In this document: positions 25,898 to 35,743 of the stretch, piece by piece
How positions within the stretch are numbered: position 1 is the stretch's first letter
Layout of the letters: the number at the start of each line of letters is the position of its first letter
Source: Mangrovimicrobium sp033283385
GTDB lineage: Bacteria > Pseudomonadota > Gammaproteobacteria > Pseudomonadales > Halieaceae
Direction of reading: 5' to 3'
Assembly (NCBI GenBank): GCA_033283385.1
Contig: JAWMQQ010000002.1
Span: 558,001 to 622,000, forward strand
Length of the DNA: 64,000 nucleotides
Notes under the pieces: model-generated
The model's database searches: none
Seen by the model: only the letters and a program-made list of their open reading frames with translations
What the model was told of the DNA's origin: nothing
Program-made: the position numbers and the translations under genes

Positions 25898-28042
25898 TCA
25901 GCCCCGCGCCAGTGCCAGCCGCAGGGCGGTGGGATCGGCCAGCAGGGCGCGCTGTTCCTCAGCGGTGAGCCAGGCCTGCAGTTCCACCAGGCTGCCCGCG
26001 TGTTGCACCTTCCACTGTGCGGTGATGCGGGCGGGATTGAAATCACCGGGAAGCACTGCGGCATCGTGGGGCGTGAGCTGGGCCAGGTGCCAATCGCGCA
26101 GTGGCTGGTCCAGGGCCAGTTGCAGCAGCCCGTGCGAGCCCGCCGGTTGCGGGTCGGGCAGGAGTGCGAGCTCCGCCTGCAGTCTGGTCAGCACCACACA
26201 GCTCCTGCGCTCCTGCGGCGCCCGCAGCAGGCCGGGCACGTCCAGCACACGACCGCCGCGGGCGCCGCCGCTGATCCAGGACAGTGGCACGGACAGTACC
26301 AGGCCCGCGGTGATCGGCAGCAGCCAGAAAAACAGCTGCGGGCTGAGCAGCCAGGCGATGCCCGCCAGCACGCCGCCCACGACGGTGTGCGCCCAGTGCG
26401 CCCGCAATACCTCGCCCAGGCCGACCTTGCCGTCGTCCCTGCTCTGGGGGTGCCAGCCGGCGTCCTTGCCGCGCAGCACCTGCCATACCACATGGCTCTG
26501 GGAGAGCATCATGATCGGCGCGTAGAGCGCGGAAAGCACGATTTCCAGCAGCAGGCTCAGGGGCAGCAACAGCGGGCCGCCGAAACCCAGCAGGCGGCGC
26601 GGGTGCAGCAGCGCGAGCACGCCGCCGAACCACTTGGGCGCAAGCAGTACCGCCATGGAAAGGCCGAACAGCCAGCGCGCGCGCTCTGCGTCGAATACCG
26701 GCCAGGTGGGAAACAGCGCGGGCCTGGCGAAATACTCCGGGCGCACCAGGCTGGCCTGCAGGGCGATGGCCAGGCCCAGCAGTACCAGTGCCAGCCAGAA
26801 CACCGCGCTGAGGTAGGACATGATGCCGGTCAGCAGGTGGATGCGTGTGGGCAGGGTAAGGCCGCGCGCCAGCAGGAAGCGCGCGTGCTGCAGGTTGCCC
26901 TGGCACCAGCGGCGGTCGCGCACCATCACGTTCACCAGCGAGGGCGGCGCCTCCTCGAAGGAGAAGCGGATGTCGCAGTCGAAGCGCACGCCCCAGCCCG
27001 CCCGCCGCAGCAGCGCCGCCTCGATAAAGTCATGGCTGAGCACATGGCCGCCCAACGGCGGGCGCCCGCGCAGCAGCGGCAGGCCGCAGGCCTCGGCGAA
27101 GGCGCGGGTGCGGATGATGGCGTTGTGGCCCCAGTAATTGGAGGACCAGCCGTGCCAGTAGGCGAGCCCCCGTGCGTAGACCGGCCCATAGCACTGGTTG
27201 GCGAACTGCTGCAGGCGGCCGTAGAGGCTGCGCGCGCGCACGATATCCGGCAGGGTCTGGATGAGGCCGAGCCCCGGGCAGGCTGCCAGCCGGCGCGCCA
27301 GGGTCACCATCGAGGCCGGTTCGATCACGCTGTCCGCGTCGAGGACCAGCATGGCCTCGTAGTCGCCGCCCCAGCGCTGCACCCAGTCGGCGATGTTGCC
27401 CGCCTTGCGCTCGGTGTTGGACTTGCGGTGGCGGTAGTACACCGGGCAATCGACGGGGGCTTCCTCTACCAGGCGGCGGTAAACCGATTCCTCGTCCAGC
27501 CAGGCCTGTGCGCGGTTGGTGTCGCTGAGGATGAAGATGGCGAACCTGCCGGGCTCCAGCTTCGCCAGCCCCTCGCCCATTACGCGCAGGGCGGCGGCGA
27601 TGCGCTGCGGCTCCTCGTTGTAGGTCGGCAGCAGTACTGCGGTGCGAAAGGGCAGCTCCCCCTGTTGTTCCGGCGGGGCGACCAGCCGTGGCAGCAGCCC
27701 GCCGAGGAAACCCAGCGCCGCCTGCGCGAAGGCGAAGGAAATCCAGGTGAAGTTGATCGCGAACAGGACCAGGAACAGCCATTGCAGGGCGGTAATCGAG
27801 GTGGGCAGCAGCACCGAGTGCATCTCGCGGATGCCGTAGGCGGAAAGGGCGACAGTGACCAGCAGCACCCAGGTGCGAGCGAACCCGGTGCGCAGCAACA
27901 TCCATGCCCCGGGGCGCCCGTGCAGGGCACGGCGCGACTCGTGGACCCGGCGGCGAGGCATCGGCAGCGGCGACTCTTCCGGCAGCGCCGGGGTCGCGTG
28001 GGCGACCAGCGGCTCCCGGCGCAGCTCGTGCAGGTTACTCAT
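25898..28042 (-). CDS. opgH: Glucans biosynthesis glucosyltransferase H
   Basis: This 714-residue inner-membrane glucosyltransferase makes the beta-1,2 backbone of osmoregulated periplasmic glucans from UDP-glucose. The GT2 domain shows VLLPTYNEEPQR, LVLDADSVIEPASM, and the processive-synthase motif RDRRWCQGN. Helices flank it: two before (near residues 52-120) and several after (for example MSYLSAVFWLALVLLGLAI). The ATG at 28042 overlaps the end of opgG by 8 bp, so the pair is coupled. It is shorter than E. coli OpgH (847 residues), mostly at the N-terminus, which in E. coli binds FtsZ. That regulatory link may therefore be missing here. Confidence 0.94.
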   Translation of the reverse strand: MSNLHELRREPLVAHATPALPEESPLPMPRRRVHESRRALHGRPGAWMLLRTGFARTWVLLVTVALSAYGIREMHSVLLPTSITALQWLFLVLFAINFTWISFAFAQAALGFLGGLLPRLVAPPEQQGELPFRTAVLLPTYNEEPQRIAAALRVMGEGLAKLEPGRFAIFILSDTNRAQAWLDEESVYRRLVEEAPVDCPVYYRHRKSNTERKAGNIADWVQRWGGDYEAMLVLDADSVIEPASMVTLARRLAACPGLGLIQTLPDIVRARSLYGRLQQFANQCYGPVYARGLAYWHGWSSNYWGHNAIIRTRAFAEACGLPLLRGRPPLGGHVLSHDFIEAALLRRAGWGVRFDCDIRFSFEEAPPSLVNVMVRDRRWCQGNLQHARFLLARGLTLPTRIHLLTGIMSYLSAVFWLALVLLGLAIALQASLVRPEYFARPALFPTWPVFDAERARWLFGLSMAVLLAPKWFGGVLALLHPRRLLGFGGPLLLPLSLLLEIVLSALYAPIMMLSQSHVVWQVLRGKDAGWHPQSRDDGKVGLGEVLRAHWAHTVVGGVLAGIAWLLSPQLFFWLLPITAGLVLSVPLSWISGGARGGRVLDVPGLLRAPQERRSCVVLTRLQAELALLPDPQPAGSHGLLQLALDQPLRDWHLAQLTPHDAAVLPGDFNPARITAQWKVQHAGSLVELQAWLTAEEQRALLADPTALRLALARG

Positions 28043-29570
28043 CGCGCAACCACCGGTACAGCCAGGTCTCTCCGGCGGGCTTGCCGTCGCGCAGCAGGAC
28101 CACGCGCAACTCGGCGGCCTCCGCCTCGCCGGGGTCGAAGGCGACGAAGGCGCGGGCGCCATCGACAAACGGGTTGGCCTGCAGGGTGGTATCCAGTATG
28201 CGGCCCTGGTTGATGCTGGCCTGCAGGGTCAGGCCGTCGGCGGGGCCGGTACCGGACCAGTCGATCATCATCTCGCGGTGGTCGGAGAACAGTTTCTGCC
28301 CGCCGGCGCTGCGCACCACCCGGGCGAGGTGGTGCAGGCCCGGCGCGTCGTCCGGCCATGTGAGGCGGTAGCTGAAGTGAAAGGGCTGGCCCGCGGGTAT
28401 GCCGTCTTTGGGTTGCCAGAAGGCGACGATGTTGTCGTTGGCCTCGGAATCCGAGGGAATCTCCACCAGTTGCACCTGGCCCTCACCCCAGTCGCCCAGG
28501 GGCTGCACCCAGGCGGAGGGGCGCCGGTCGTAGCGCGCTTCCAGGTCCTGGTAGTCCTCGAACCTGCGGGCGCGCTGGATCAGGCCGAAACCGCGCGGGT
28601 TCTCGTCCATGAAGCCGCTGGCCTGCAGGGTGGCGGGGTTGACCAGCGGACGCCACACGCGCTCGCCGTTGCCGCGCTCGATGGCGAGCCCGCCCGAGTC
28701 GTGCACCGCCGGGCGGTAGTCGTCGCCGTCGCCGGGGTCCGCGGGCCCGTGCATGAACATGGAAGTGAGCGGTCCCAGGCCGATATGGGGCAGGGCCTCG
28801 CGCGGGAACAGGGTGGCCTCGACGTCCAGCCGGGTCGGGTCGCCGGGGTAGATGCCGAAGCGATAGGCGCCGGTGACCCGCGGGCTGTCCAGCAGGGCGT
28901 GAACCACCATCGCATGCTGGGTTTTGGAGGGGCGCTCCACCCAGAAGCGGCGGAAGATCGGGTGCTCCTCGCCGGTGGGCTGGGCGACATCGATCGCGAG
29001 CCCGCGGGCTGACAGGCCGTAGTTCTGGCCGCGGGACACGCCGCGGAAAAAGCTGGCACCCTGGAACACCAGGAATTCGTCGGCGTAATCGTCGCGGTTG
29101 ATCGGGTAGTGCAGCCGCATGCCGGCGTACTTGCCCACATCGGCCAGCAGCTTGCCGAGGTCCGGCTCCGGTACCCGGAAGGAATCCGCCGAGACGCGCA
29201 GCGGGCGCGAGCGACCGTTTTCAACCACGTCGATGTCCACCAGGTCGTGGTAGAGAAAGCCGGGGGCGAACAGCTGGATGGAGAACAGTGTCGGCGAATT
29301 GCCCCACACCGCGGCATCGGCCTGGTAGTTGATCTTGCGGTACTCGGAATAGTCGAGGTCGCGCAGCCGCTGCGGCGCCTGGGGCAGCGGCTGGAACGGC
29401 CGGCTGGCGAGGTCCCGGGCGATGTCGATCACGGTGTGGTGGGTGAACGGCTGGCCGGCTCCGGTGTCCGTAGCGGCGTTCGCCTGCAGCATCGCCAGCA
29501 ATGCCGGTACTGCCAGCAGGCAGCGCAAGAGCGTGGATGGCGAGCGTGGAAATACCGCGAATCGTACCAA
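28035..29570 (-). CDS. opgG: Glucans biosynthesis protein G
   Basis: This 511-residue periplasmic protein is needed for the synthesis or release of osmoregulated periplasmic glucans. The signal peptide is LLRCLLAVPALLAMLQANA, and the mature part starts near residue 33. OpgG landmarks are LASRPFQPLPQAPQRLRDLDYSEYR cut to PQRLRDLDYSEYRKI, LFAPGFLYHD, GASFFRGVSRGQNYGLSARGL in part, and ENPRGFGLIQR. The start is a TTG with GGGAG six bases upstream. It is the first gene of opgGH and is divergent from purL across 256 bp. Confidence 0.94.
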   Translation of the reverse strand: MVRFAVFPRSPSTLLRCLLAVPALLAMLQANAATDTGAGQPFTHHTVIDIARDLASRPFQPLPQAPQRLRDLDYSEYRKINYQADAAVWGNSPTLFSIQLFAPGFLYHDLVDIDVVENGRSRPLRVSADSFRVPEPDLGKLLADVGKYAGMRLHYPINRDDYADEFLVFQGASFFRGVSRGQNYGLSARGLAIDVAQPTGEEHPIFRRFWVERPSKTQHAMVVHALLDSPRVTGAYRFGIYPGDPTRLDVEATLFPREALPHIGLGPLTSMFMHGPADPGDGDDYRPAVHDSGGLAIERGNGERVWRPLVNPATLQASGFMDENPRGFGLIQRARRFEDYQDLEARYDRRPSAWVQPLGDWGEGQVQLVEIPSDSEANDNIVAFWQPKDGIPAGQPFHFSYRLTWPDDAPGLHHLARVVRSAGGQKLFSDHREMMIDWSGTGPADGLTLQASINQGRILDTTLQANPFVDGARAFVAFDPGEAEAAELRVVLLRDGKPAGETWLYRWLRDE

Positions 29571-29757
29571 GGTGGCTCCCGTCGAAGTGTGTTGGGGTTA
29601 TGTGTTGGCGCACCCGCACCGGCTGTATCGGTGCCGGCCGGGGTTGCCTGGCCCGCGATCTGCTGCGGGCGGCCCACCGCGCATGAGCGGGGTTCGACTT
29701 TCATTATCGGCAAAGATTCCCTGGCTTGTCAGGCGGTCTAATTGCCGCCCGCGGCGG

Positions 29758-29786
29758 TTAACCCCGCCGGATTCATGCAGTACAAT
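29758..29786 (+). promoter_or_regulatory. Candidate purL promoter
   Basis: TTAACC (29758-29763) and TACAAT (29781-29786) are separated by 17 bp, about 40 bp before the purL start. They match the sigma-70 boxes at four and five of six positions. A PurR-type operator is not obvious. Confidence 0.45.
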
Positions 29787-29826
29787 GGCGCCTCCTTGAA
29801 CTGCCCCCTCCGGAGCCCTCCACAGC

Positions 29827-32800
29827 ATGCTGATCCTGCGTGGCACCGCGGCGTTGTCGTCATTCCGCCTGCGCAAGCTGGCGAACAGGCTGGCCGCCAT
29901 TCACCCCGACATCCGCCCGCTGCGCACCCAGTTCGTGCACTTCGCCGACCTGGAGCGTCCGCTGGACGCCCAGGAAGAAGCGGTACTGCGGCAGTTGCTG
30001 ACCTACGGGCCGAGCGCGGAGGACGAGCCGGAATCGACGGATGGCGCTGAACTGGCCCTGGTGGTGCCGCGGCCGGGCACCATCTCGCCCTGGTCCAGCA
30101 AGGCCACCGATATCGCCCGCAACTGCGGCCTGTCCGGCGTGCACCGGGTCGAGCGCGGAATCGCCTACGAGCTGGCCATGCCGGCGGACCTGGACGCTGC
30201 GCAGCGCCGCGAAGTGCTGGCGGCGCTGCACGATCGCATGACCGAGAGCGTGCTGCCCTCGCTGGAGGAGGCCTCGACGCTGTTCGTGGAAGCCGCGCCC
30301 GCACCGCTGGCCAGCGTCGACGTGCTGGCCGGCGGCCGCGCCGCGCTGGAGCAGGCCAACACGGGCCTGGGACTGGCGCTGGCGGACGACGAGATCGACT
30401 ACCTGCTGCAGAGCTTCCTCGACCTGGGGCGCAACCCCCACGATGTCGAGCTGATGATGTTCGCCCAGGCCAACTCCGAGCACTGCCGCCACAAGATCTT
30501 CAACGCCAGCTGGACCATCGACGGGCAGCAGCGCGAGCACTCCCTGTTCGGCATGATCCGCAATACCTACAATCTCGGCGGCGAGAACGTTCTCTCCGCC
30601 TACTCCGACAATGCTGCGGTGGTCGCAGGGCACACCGCGGGGCGCTTCTACCCGGACCCGGCCAGCGGCGAGTACGGATTCTCGCAGGAGCCCATTCACC
30701 TGCTGATGAAGGTGGAAACCCACAACCACCCGACGGCGATCGCGCCCTTCCCCGGTGCCGGCACCGGCTCCGGCGGCGAAATCCGCGACGAGGGCGCGGT
30801 GGGCCGCGGCTCCAAGCCCAAGGTGGGCCTCACTGGCTTCTCCGTTTCCAATCTGCGCATCCCCGGCTACAGCCACGGCTGGGAGGTCGATTACGGCAAG
30901 CCCGGGCGCATCGTCGACGCCCTGGACATCATGATCGAGGGGCCGATCGGCGGCGCCGCCTTCAACAACGAATTCGGCCGGCCGAACCTGTGCGGCTATT
31001 TCCGCAGTTTCGAGATGCGCGCGCCGGGAGCGAACGGCGCGGAAGTACGCGGCTACCACAAGCCGATCATGATCGCCGGGGGCTACGGCAACATCCGCGC
31101 GGAGCATGTAGAGAAAGGCAGCTACAGCGCCGGCGCGAAGCTGATCGTGCTGGGCGGCCCCGGCATGCTGATCGGCCTCGGCGGCGGCGCGGCCTCCTCC
31201 ATGGCCAGCGGCGAGAGCGCCGAGGACCTGGACTTCGCCTCGGTGCAGCGCCAGAACCCGGAGATCGAGCGCCGCTGCCAGGAGGTCATCGACCGCTGCT
31301 GGCAGCTGGGCGCGGCAAACCCCATCGCCTTCATCCACGACGTCGGCGCCGGCGGCCTGTCCAATGCGCTGCCGGAGCTGGTCAAGGACGGCGGCCGCGG
31401 CGGGCGCTTCGAGTTGCGCGACGTGCCCAACGCCGAGCCCGGCATGTCGCCGCTGGAGATCTGGTGCAACGAGTCCCAGGAGCGCTACGTGCTGGCGGTG
31501 GAGCCGGAAAACCTCGCAGCTTTCGAAGCGATTTGCGAACGCGAGCGCTGCCCCTACGCGGTGGTCGGCGAGGCCACCGAGGAGCTGCACCTGTCGCTCA
31601 ACGACCGGGAGTTCGGCAACGCGCCGGTGGACCTGCCCATGTCCGTGCTGTTCGGCAAGCCGCCGCGCATGCACCGGGACGTGACGTTTGCTCCGGTCGC
31701 GCTGCAGGCGCTGTCGCTGGACCTGACACTCACCCAGGCGGCGGAGCAGGTGCTGCAGCTGCCTACCGTGGCCAGCAAGAATTTCCTGATTACCATCGGC
31801 GACCGCACGGTGACCGGTATGGTGGCGCGGGACCAGATGGTCGGCCCCTGGCAGGTGCCGGTGGCGGACTGCGCGGTGACCACCGTTTCCTACGACAGCT
31901 TCGCCGGCGAGGCGATGGCCATGGGCGAGCGCACGCCGCTGGCGCTGGTCAGCGCGCCGGCCTCCGGGCGCATGGCGGTGGCCGAGGCGATCACCAATAT
32001 CGCCGCCGCCAGCATCGCCGATATCCGCGACATCAAGCTCTCTGCCAACTGGATGTGCGCCGCCGGTTACGGCAATGAGGACGCGGCGCTGTACGCCACT
32101 GTCCACGCGGTGGGCATGGAGTTCTGCCCGGCGCTGGGCCTCACCATCCCGGTGGGCAAGGACTCCATGTCCATGCGCACCAGCTGGCGCGAGGGTGGCG
32201 AGGACAAGGCGGTGACCGCGCCGGTCTCGCTGATTGTTTCCGCCTTCGCACCGGTGACCGACGCGCGGCTGTCGGTCACGCCGCAGCTCGATCCTCAGGC
32301 GGACGCGCGGCTGGTATTGCTCGACCTCGGCCGCGGCGCCAATCGCCTGGGCGGCTCGGCGCTGGCGCAGACCTGCGGCCAGCTGGGCGACAGCGTGCCC
32401 GACATCGAAAACCCTGCGGACCTGCTGGGCTTCTTCACGCTGGTGCAGGAGCTGCTGCGCGGGCAGAAATTGCTGGCCTACCACGACCGTTCCGACGGCG
32501 GCCTGTTCACGACACTCGTGGAGATGGCCTTCGCCGGGCACTGTGGGCTGGATATCGACGTGTCTGCGCTCGGCCCCGATGCACTGGCCGGCCTGTTCGC
32601 CGAGGAGATCGGCGCGGTGCTGCAGGTGGCATCAACAGACCTCGTGGACCTGCGCGAGCGCGCCGTTGCACTGGGCCTGGGGGGCTGCCTGCATGACATC
32701 GGCAGCGCCACGGCGGGCGATGCGATTATTATTCGCGGCGCAGAGGGAGAACTCCTCGGCGACAGCCGCGCCCGCCTGCAACAGCTCTGGGCGCGCACCA

Positions 32801-33720
32801 GTTACGAGATCCAGTCCCTGCGCGACAATCCCGAGTGCGCCGCGGAGGAGTTTGAGCGTATCCCGGCTGACGATCCCGGCCTGTCTGCCTCCCTGGCCTT
32901 CGACCCGGCCGAGGATATCAGCGCGCCCTTTATCAACACCGGCGCCCGCCCGCGCCTGGCGGTACTGCGCGAGCAGGGGGTGAACGGCCATGTGGAAATG
33001 GCCGCGGCCTTCCACCGCGCCGGCTTCAACCCGGTGGACGTGCACATGAGCGACCTGTTCGCCGGCCGCCACTCGCTGGCGGACTTCAAGGGGCTGGTGA
33101 CCTGCGGCGGCTTCTCCTACGGCGACGTGCTCGGCGCCGGCGAGGGCTGGGCCAAGAGCGTGCGCTTCAGCCCCGCATTGCGCGAACAGTTCGAGGCGTT
33201 CTTTACGCGGCCGGACACCTTCACCCTGGGCGTCTGCAACGGCTGCCAGATGGTTTCCACCCTGCGCGACCTGATCCCCGGCGCCGGCCACTGGCCGCGC
33301 TTCGTGCGCAATCGGTCAGAGCAGTTCGAGGCGCGCCTGGCGCTGGTGCGGGTGGAGGAGAGCCCCTCCATCGTCCTCGCCGGCATGGCCGGATCGCACC
33401 TGCCCATCGCGGTCGCACACGGCGAGGGCCGGGCGGAGTTCCACGATAGCGCTGCGCAGCAAGCGTGCGAGGCGACCGGCACTGTCGCGATGCGCTTTAT
33501 CGGCAACGACCTGTCCGTCGCGCAGCGCTACCCGGCAAACCCCAATGGTTCACCGGCGGGGATCACCGGACTGACCAGCCTCGACGGGCGCGCCACCATC
33601 ATGATGCCCCACCCTGAACGTGTTTTCCGTACGGTGCAGTACTCCTGGGCGCCAGCGGACTGGCCGGAGGATGGCGGCTGGATGCGGCTGTTCCGCAACG
33701 CGCGCCGCTGGCTGGGCTGA
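29827..33720 (+). CDS. purL: Phosphoribosylformylglycinamidine synthase (large, single-chain)
   Basis: This 1297-residue enzyme converts FGAR, glutamine and ATP to FGAM in purine synthesis. It has an N-terminal domain (VHFADLERPL), linker (PGTISPWSSKATDIA), two AIRS-like halves (HNHPTAIAPFPGAGTGSGGEIRDE in part; GGLFTTLVEMAF), and a C-terminal glutaminase with LGVCNGCQMV carrying the nucleophilic Cys. HGEGRAEF supplies the histidine region. The length matches the gammaproteobacterial single-chain form. It is monocistronic, divergent from opgG. The antisense strand is open for hundreds of codons, a GC-content artefact. Confidence 0.97.
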   Translation: MLILRGTAALSSFRLRKLANRLAAIHPDIRPLRTQFVHFADLERPLDAQEEAVLRQLLTYGPSAEDEPESTDGAELALVVPRPGTISPWSSKATDIARNCGLSGVHRVERGIAYELAMPADLDAAQRREVLAALHDRMTESVLPSLEEASTLFVEAAPAPLASVDVLAGGRAALEQANTGLGLALADDEIDYLLQSFLDLGRNPHDVELMMFAQANSEHCRHKIFNASWTIDGQQREHSLFGMIRNTYNLGGENVLSAYSDNAAVVAGHTAGRFYPDPASGEYGFSQEPIHLLMKVETHNHPTAIAPFPGAGTGSGGEIRDEGAVGRGSKPKVGLTGFSVSNLRIPGYSHGWEVDYGKPGRIVDALDIMIEGPIGGAAFNNEFGRPNLCGYFRSFEMRAPGANGAEVRGYHKPIMIAGGYGNIRAEHVEKGSYSAGAKLIVLGGPGMLIGLGGGAASSMASGESAEDLDFASVQRQNPEIERRCQEVIDRCWQLGAANPIAFIHDVGAGGLSNALPELVKDGGRGGRFELRDVPNAEPGMSPLEIWCNESQERYVLAVEPENLAAFEAICERERCPYAVVGEATEELHLSLNDREFGNAPVDLPMSVLFGKPPRMHRDVTFAPVALQALSLDLTLTQAAEQVLQLPTVASKNFLITIGDRTVTGMVARDQMVGPWQVPVADCAVTTVSYDSFAGEAMAMGERTPLALVSAPASGRMAVAEAITNIAAASIADIRDIKLSANWMCAAGYGNEDAALYATVHAVGMEFCPALGLTIPVGKDSMSMRTSWREGGEDKAVTAPVSLIVSAFAPVTDARLSVTPQLDPQADARLVLLDLGRGANRLGGSALAQTCGQLGDSVPDIENPADLLGFFTLVQELLRGQKLLAYHDRSDGGLFTTLVEMAFAGHCGLDIDVSALGPDALAGLFAEEIGAVLQVASTDLVDLRERAVALGLGGCLHDIGSATAGDAIIIRGAEGELLGDSRARLQQLWARTSYEIQSLRDNPECAAEEFERIPADDPGLSASLAFDPAEDISAPFINTGARPRLAVLREQGVNGHVEMAAAFHRAGFNPVDVHMSDLFAGRHSLADFKGLVTCGGFSYGDVLGAGEGWAKSVRFSPALREQFEAFFTRPDTFTLGVCNGCQMVSTLRDLIPGAGHWPRFVRNRSEQFEARLALVRVEESPSIVLAGMAGSHLPIAVAHGEGRAEFHDSAAQQACEATGTVAMRFIGNDLSVAQRYPANPNGSPAGITGLTSLDGRATIMMPHPERVFRTVQYSWAPADWPEDGGWMRLFRNARRWLG

Positions 33721-33779
33721 CCTCCCCGACGACCCCTTGAATTCCCGCGCCCGCGCCCCCATGGAGCCGGGAAACGGCC

Positions 33780-33808
33780 TTGTGGCGAGGGGTCGATTAC
33801 TGAATAAT
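33780..33808 (+). promoter_or_regulatory. Candidate secD promoter
   Basis: TTGTGG (33780-33785) and AATAAT (33803-33808) have 17-bp spacing, 55 bp before the secD start. The -10 box matches five of six positions and the -35 box three of six. An own promoter is expected because the usual upstream genes tgt and yajC are absent. Confidence 0.4.
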
Positions 33809-33862
33809 GACGCCCTTTTGAGCCGGGCCCCCGGGCCCGCCCGCAGACCGTGAGCACAATAC

Positions 33863-35743
33863 ATGCTGAACAAGTATCCCTTGTGGAAATACCTGCTCGT
33901 CCTCTTTGTCCTGGCGATAGGCCTGGTCTACGCCGCACCCAACCTGTACGAACCCGATCCAGCGCTGCAGATCACCGGTGACAGCAGCGCCCAGCTTATC
34001 GATGACAAGATTCTCGACCGGGCGCGCAAGGCACTGGACGACGCCGGCATCGGCTACTTCGGCGAGACCATCAGCGAGAACGGCCGCACCGCGCTGATCC
34101 GCCTGCGCGAGTCCGACCAGCAGTTGTCGGCACAGGCCAAGGTTTCCCGGGCGCTCGGCGACGGCTTCATCGTGGCGCTGAACCTCGCGCCGACCACGCC
34201 CACCTGGCTGTCGGATCTCGGCGCCCAGCCCATGCGACTGGGCCTGGACCTGCGCGGTGGCGTACACTTCAAGCTGGAGGTGGATGTCAATTCCGCCATC
34301 GAGCGACGCATGGAGTTCTACGTCAACTCCAGCAAGAAGGACCTGCGTGAGGCGCGCATCCGCGGCTTCCTTACCCTGGACAAGCAGGGCAGGCTGGAGG
34401 GCCGCTTCCGCACCGAGCAATTGCGCGACGAGGCCCGCGACGTGATCGCCAAGGCCCACCCCGAACTGGTGCTGGACAAGGTCAGGGACGGCGACAGCTG
34501 GAACCTCTACGGCGTACTGTCCGAGGCCAAGCGCAAGGAGATCACCGAGTACGCGGTGAGCCAGAACCTCACCACCATCCGCAACCGGGTCAACGAACTG
34601 GGCGTGTCCGAGCCGCTGGTACAGCGCCAGGGCCAGAACCGCATCGTGGTCGAACTGGCCGGTATCCAGGACACCGCCGAGGCCAAGCGTATCCTCGGCA
34701 AGGTGGCGAACCTGGAGTTCCGCCTGGTCGCCAACCTGGACGCCCCGGCCTCCGACAAGCAGCGCTTCGAGTACCGCAGCCCCGACCGGGCCGGCGCCAG
34801 CGAGTGGCTGGAGCGCGACGTCATCATCACCGGCGAGCGGGTGGCCAACGCCCAGGCCAGCTTCGACCAGAACGGCCGGCCCAACGTGATGATCAGCCTG
34901 GACAGCGAGGGCGGCACCCTGATGTCGCGGGCCACCCGCAACAACATCAAGCGGCGCATGGGCGTGCTGTTCATCGAGCGCAAGTACCGCACCCGCTACG
35001 AGACCAAACCCGACGGCACGGAAGTCGCCGTGAAGGTGCCCTACGACGAGAAGAAGCTGCTCACCGCGCCGGTGATCCAGTCCGCGCTGGGCGCGCAGTT
35101 CCAGATCACCGGCCTGGACAGCCCGGTGGAAGCCTCCGAACTCGCGTTGATGCTGCGCGCGGGTGCGCTGGCGGCGCCGATCAGTTTCGTCGAGGAGCGC
35201 ACGGTGGGTCCGTCGCTGGGTGCCGAGAACATCCGCCTGGGCGTCAAGTCTGTGCAGATCGGCCTGGCCCTGGTGGTGGTCTTCATGATCGCCTATTACC
35301 GCGTGTTCGGTATGGCGGCGGTGGCGGCGCTGGCAGCCAACCTGGTGCTGCTGGTGGCTGCGATGTCGGTGATCGGCGCGACCCTGACGCTACCCGGTAT
35401 CGCCGGTATCGTGTTGACCGTGGGTATGGCGGTGGACGCCAACGTGCTCATCTTCTCGCGAATACGGGAGGAGTTGCGCAACGGCCTGTCGCCGCAAATG
35501 GCGATCCACGCCGGCTACGAGCGCGCCGTCGCGACGATTTTCGACGCGAACATCACTACCCTGATCGTCGCCGTCATCCTGTACGCCATCGGCACCGGCC
35601 CGGTGAAAGGCTTCGCGGTGACCCTGTCGCTGGGTATCGTGATTTCCATGTTCACCGCCATCATGGGTAGCCGGGCGATCATCAACCTCATCTACGGCGG
35701 ACGCCGTGTCGAGAAGCTGTCCATCGGAGGGCGCCAGGGATGA
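33863..35743 (+). CDS. secD: Protein translocase subunit SecD
   Basis: This 626-residue subunit has one helix at residues 9-26 (YLLVLFVLAIGLVYAAP), a large periplasmic part starting GLDLRGGVHF, and five C-terminal helices (for example LALVVVFMIAYYRVFGMAAV and VLTVGMAVDANVLIF). VGMAVDANVLI is the signature of the RND-like channel helix 4. With SecF it uses proton motive force to pull exported proteins out of SecYEG on the periplasmic side. It overlaps secF by 4 bp. YajC, usually encoded just before it, is not here; purL is the upstream neighbour. Confidence 0.96.
   Translation: MLNKYPLWKYLLVLFVLAIGLVYAAPNLYEPDPALQITGDSSAQLIDDKILDRARKALDDAGIGYFGETISENGRTALIRLRESDQQLSAQAKVSRALGDGFIVALNLAPTTPTWLSDLGAQPMRLGLDLRGGVHFKLEVDVNSAIERRMEFYVNSSKKDLREARIRGFLTLDKQGRLEGRFRTEQLRDEARDVIAKAHPELVLDKVRDGDSWNLYGVLSEAKRKEITEYAVSQNLTTIRNRVNELGVSEPLVQRQGQNRIVVELAGIQDTAEAKRILGKVANLEFRLVANLDAPASDKQRFEYRSPDRAGASEWLERDVIITGERVANAQASFDQNGRPNVMISLDSEGGTLMSRATRNNIKRRMGVLFIERKYRTRYETKPDGTEVAVKVPYDEKKLLTAPVIQSALGAQFQITGLDSPVEASELALMLRAGALAAPISFVEERTVGPSLGAENIRLGVKSVQIGLALVVVFMIAYYRVFGMAAVAALAANLVLLVAAMSVIGATLTLPGIAGIVLTVGMAVDANVLIFSRIREELRNGLSPQMAIHAGYERAVATIFDANITTLIVAVILYAIGTGPVKGFAVTLSLGIVISMFTAIMGSRAIINLIYGGRRVEKLSIGGRQG

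Noticed and set aside
25847..28213. 788-codon open frame on the forward strand opposite opgH
   Set aside because: Antisense artefact: opgH on the other strand has clear motifs and helices, whereas this frame is rich in Q, A, G, R and H without any motif.
29860..32541. 893-codon open frame on the reverse strand opposite purL
   Set aside because: It lies entirely inside purL, in a GC-rich gene where antisense frames stay open by chance. It is low-complexity (many H, R, Q, V, G) and has no recognisable domain or ribosome site.
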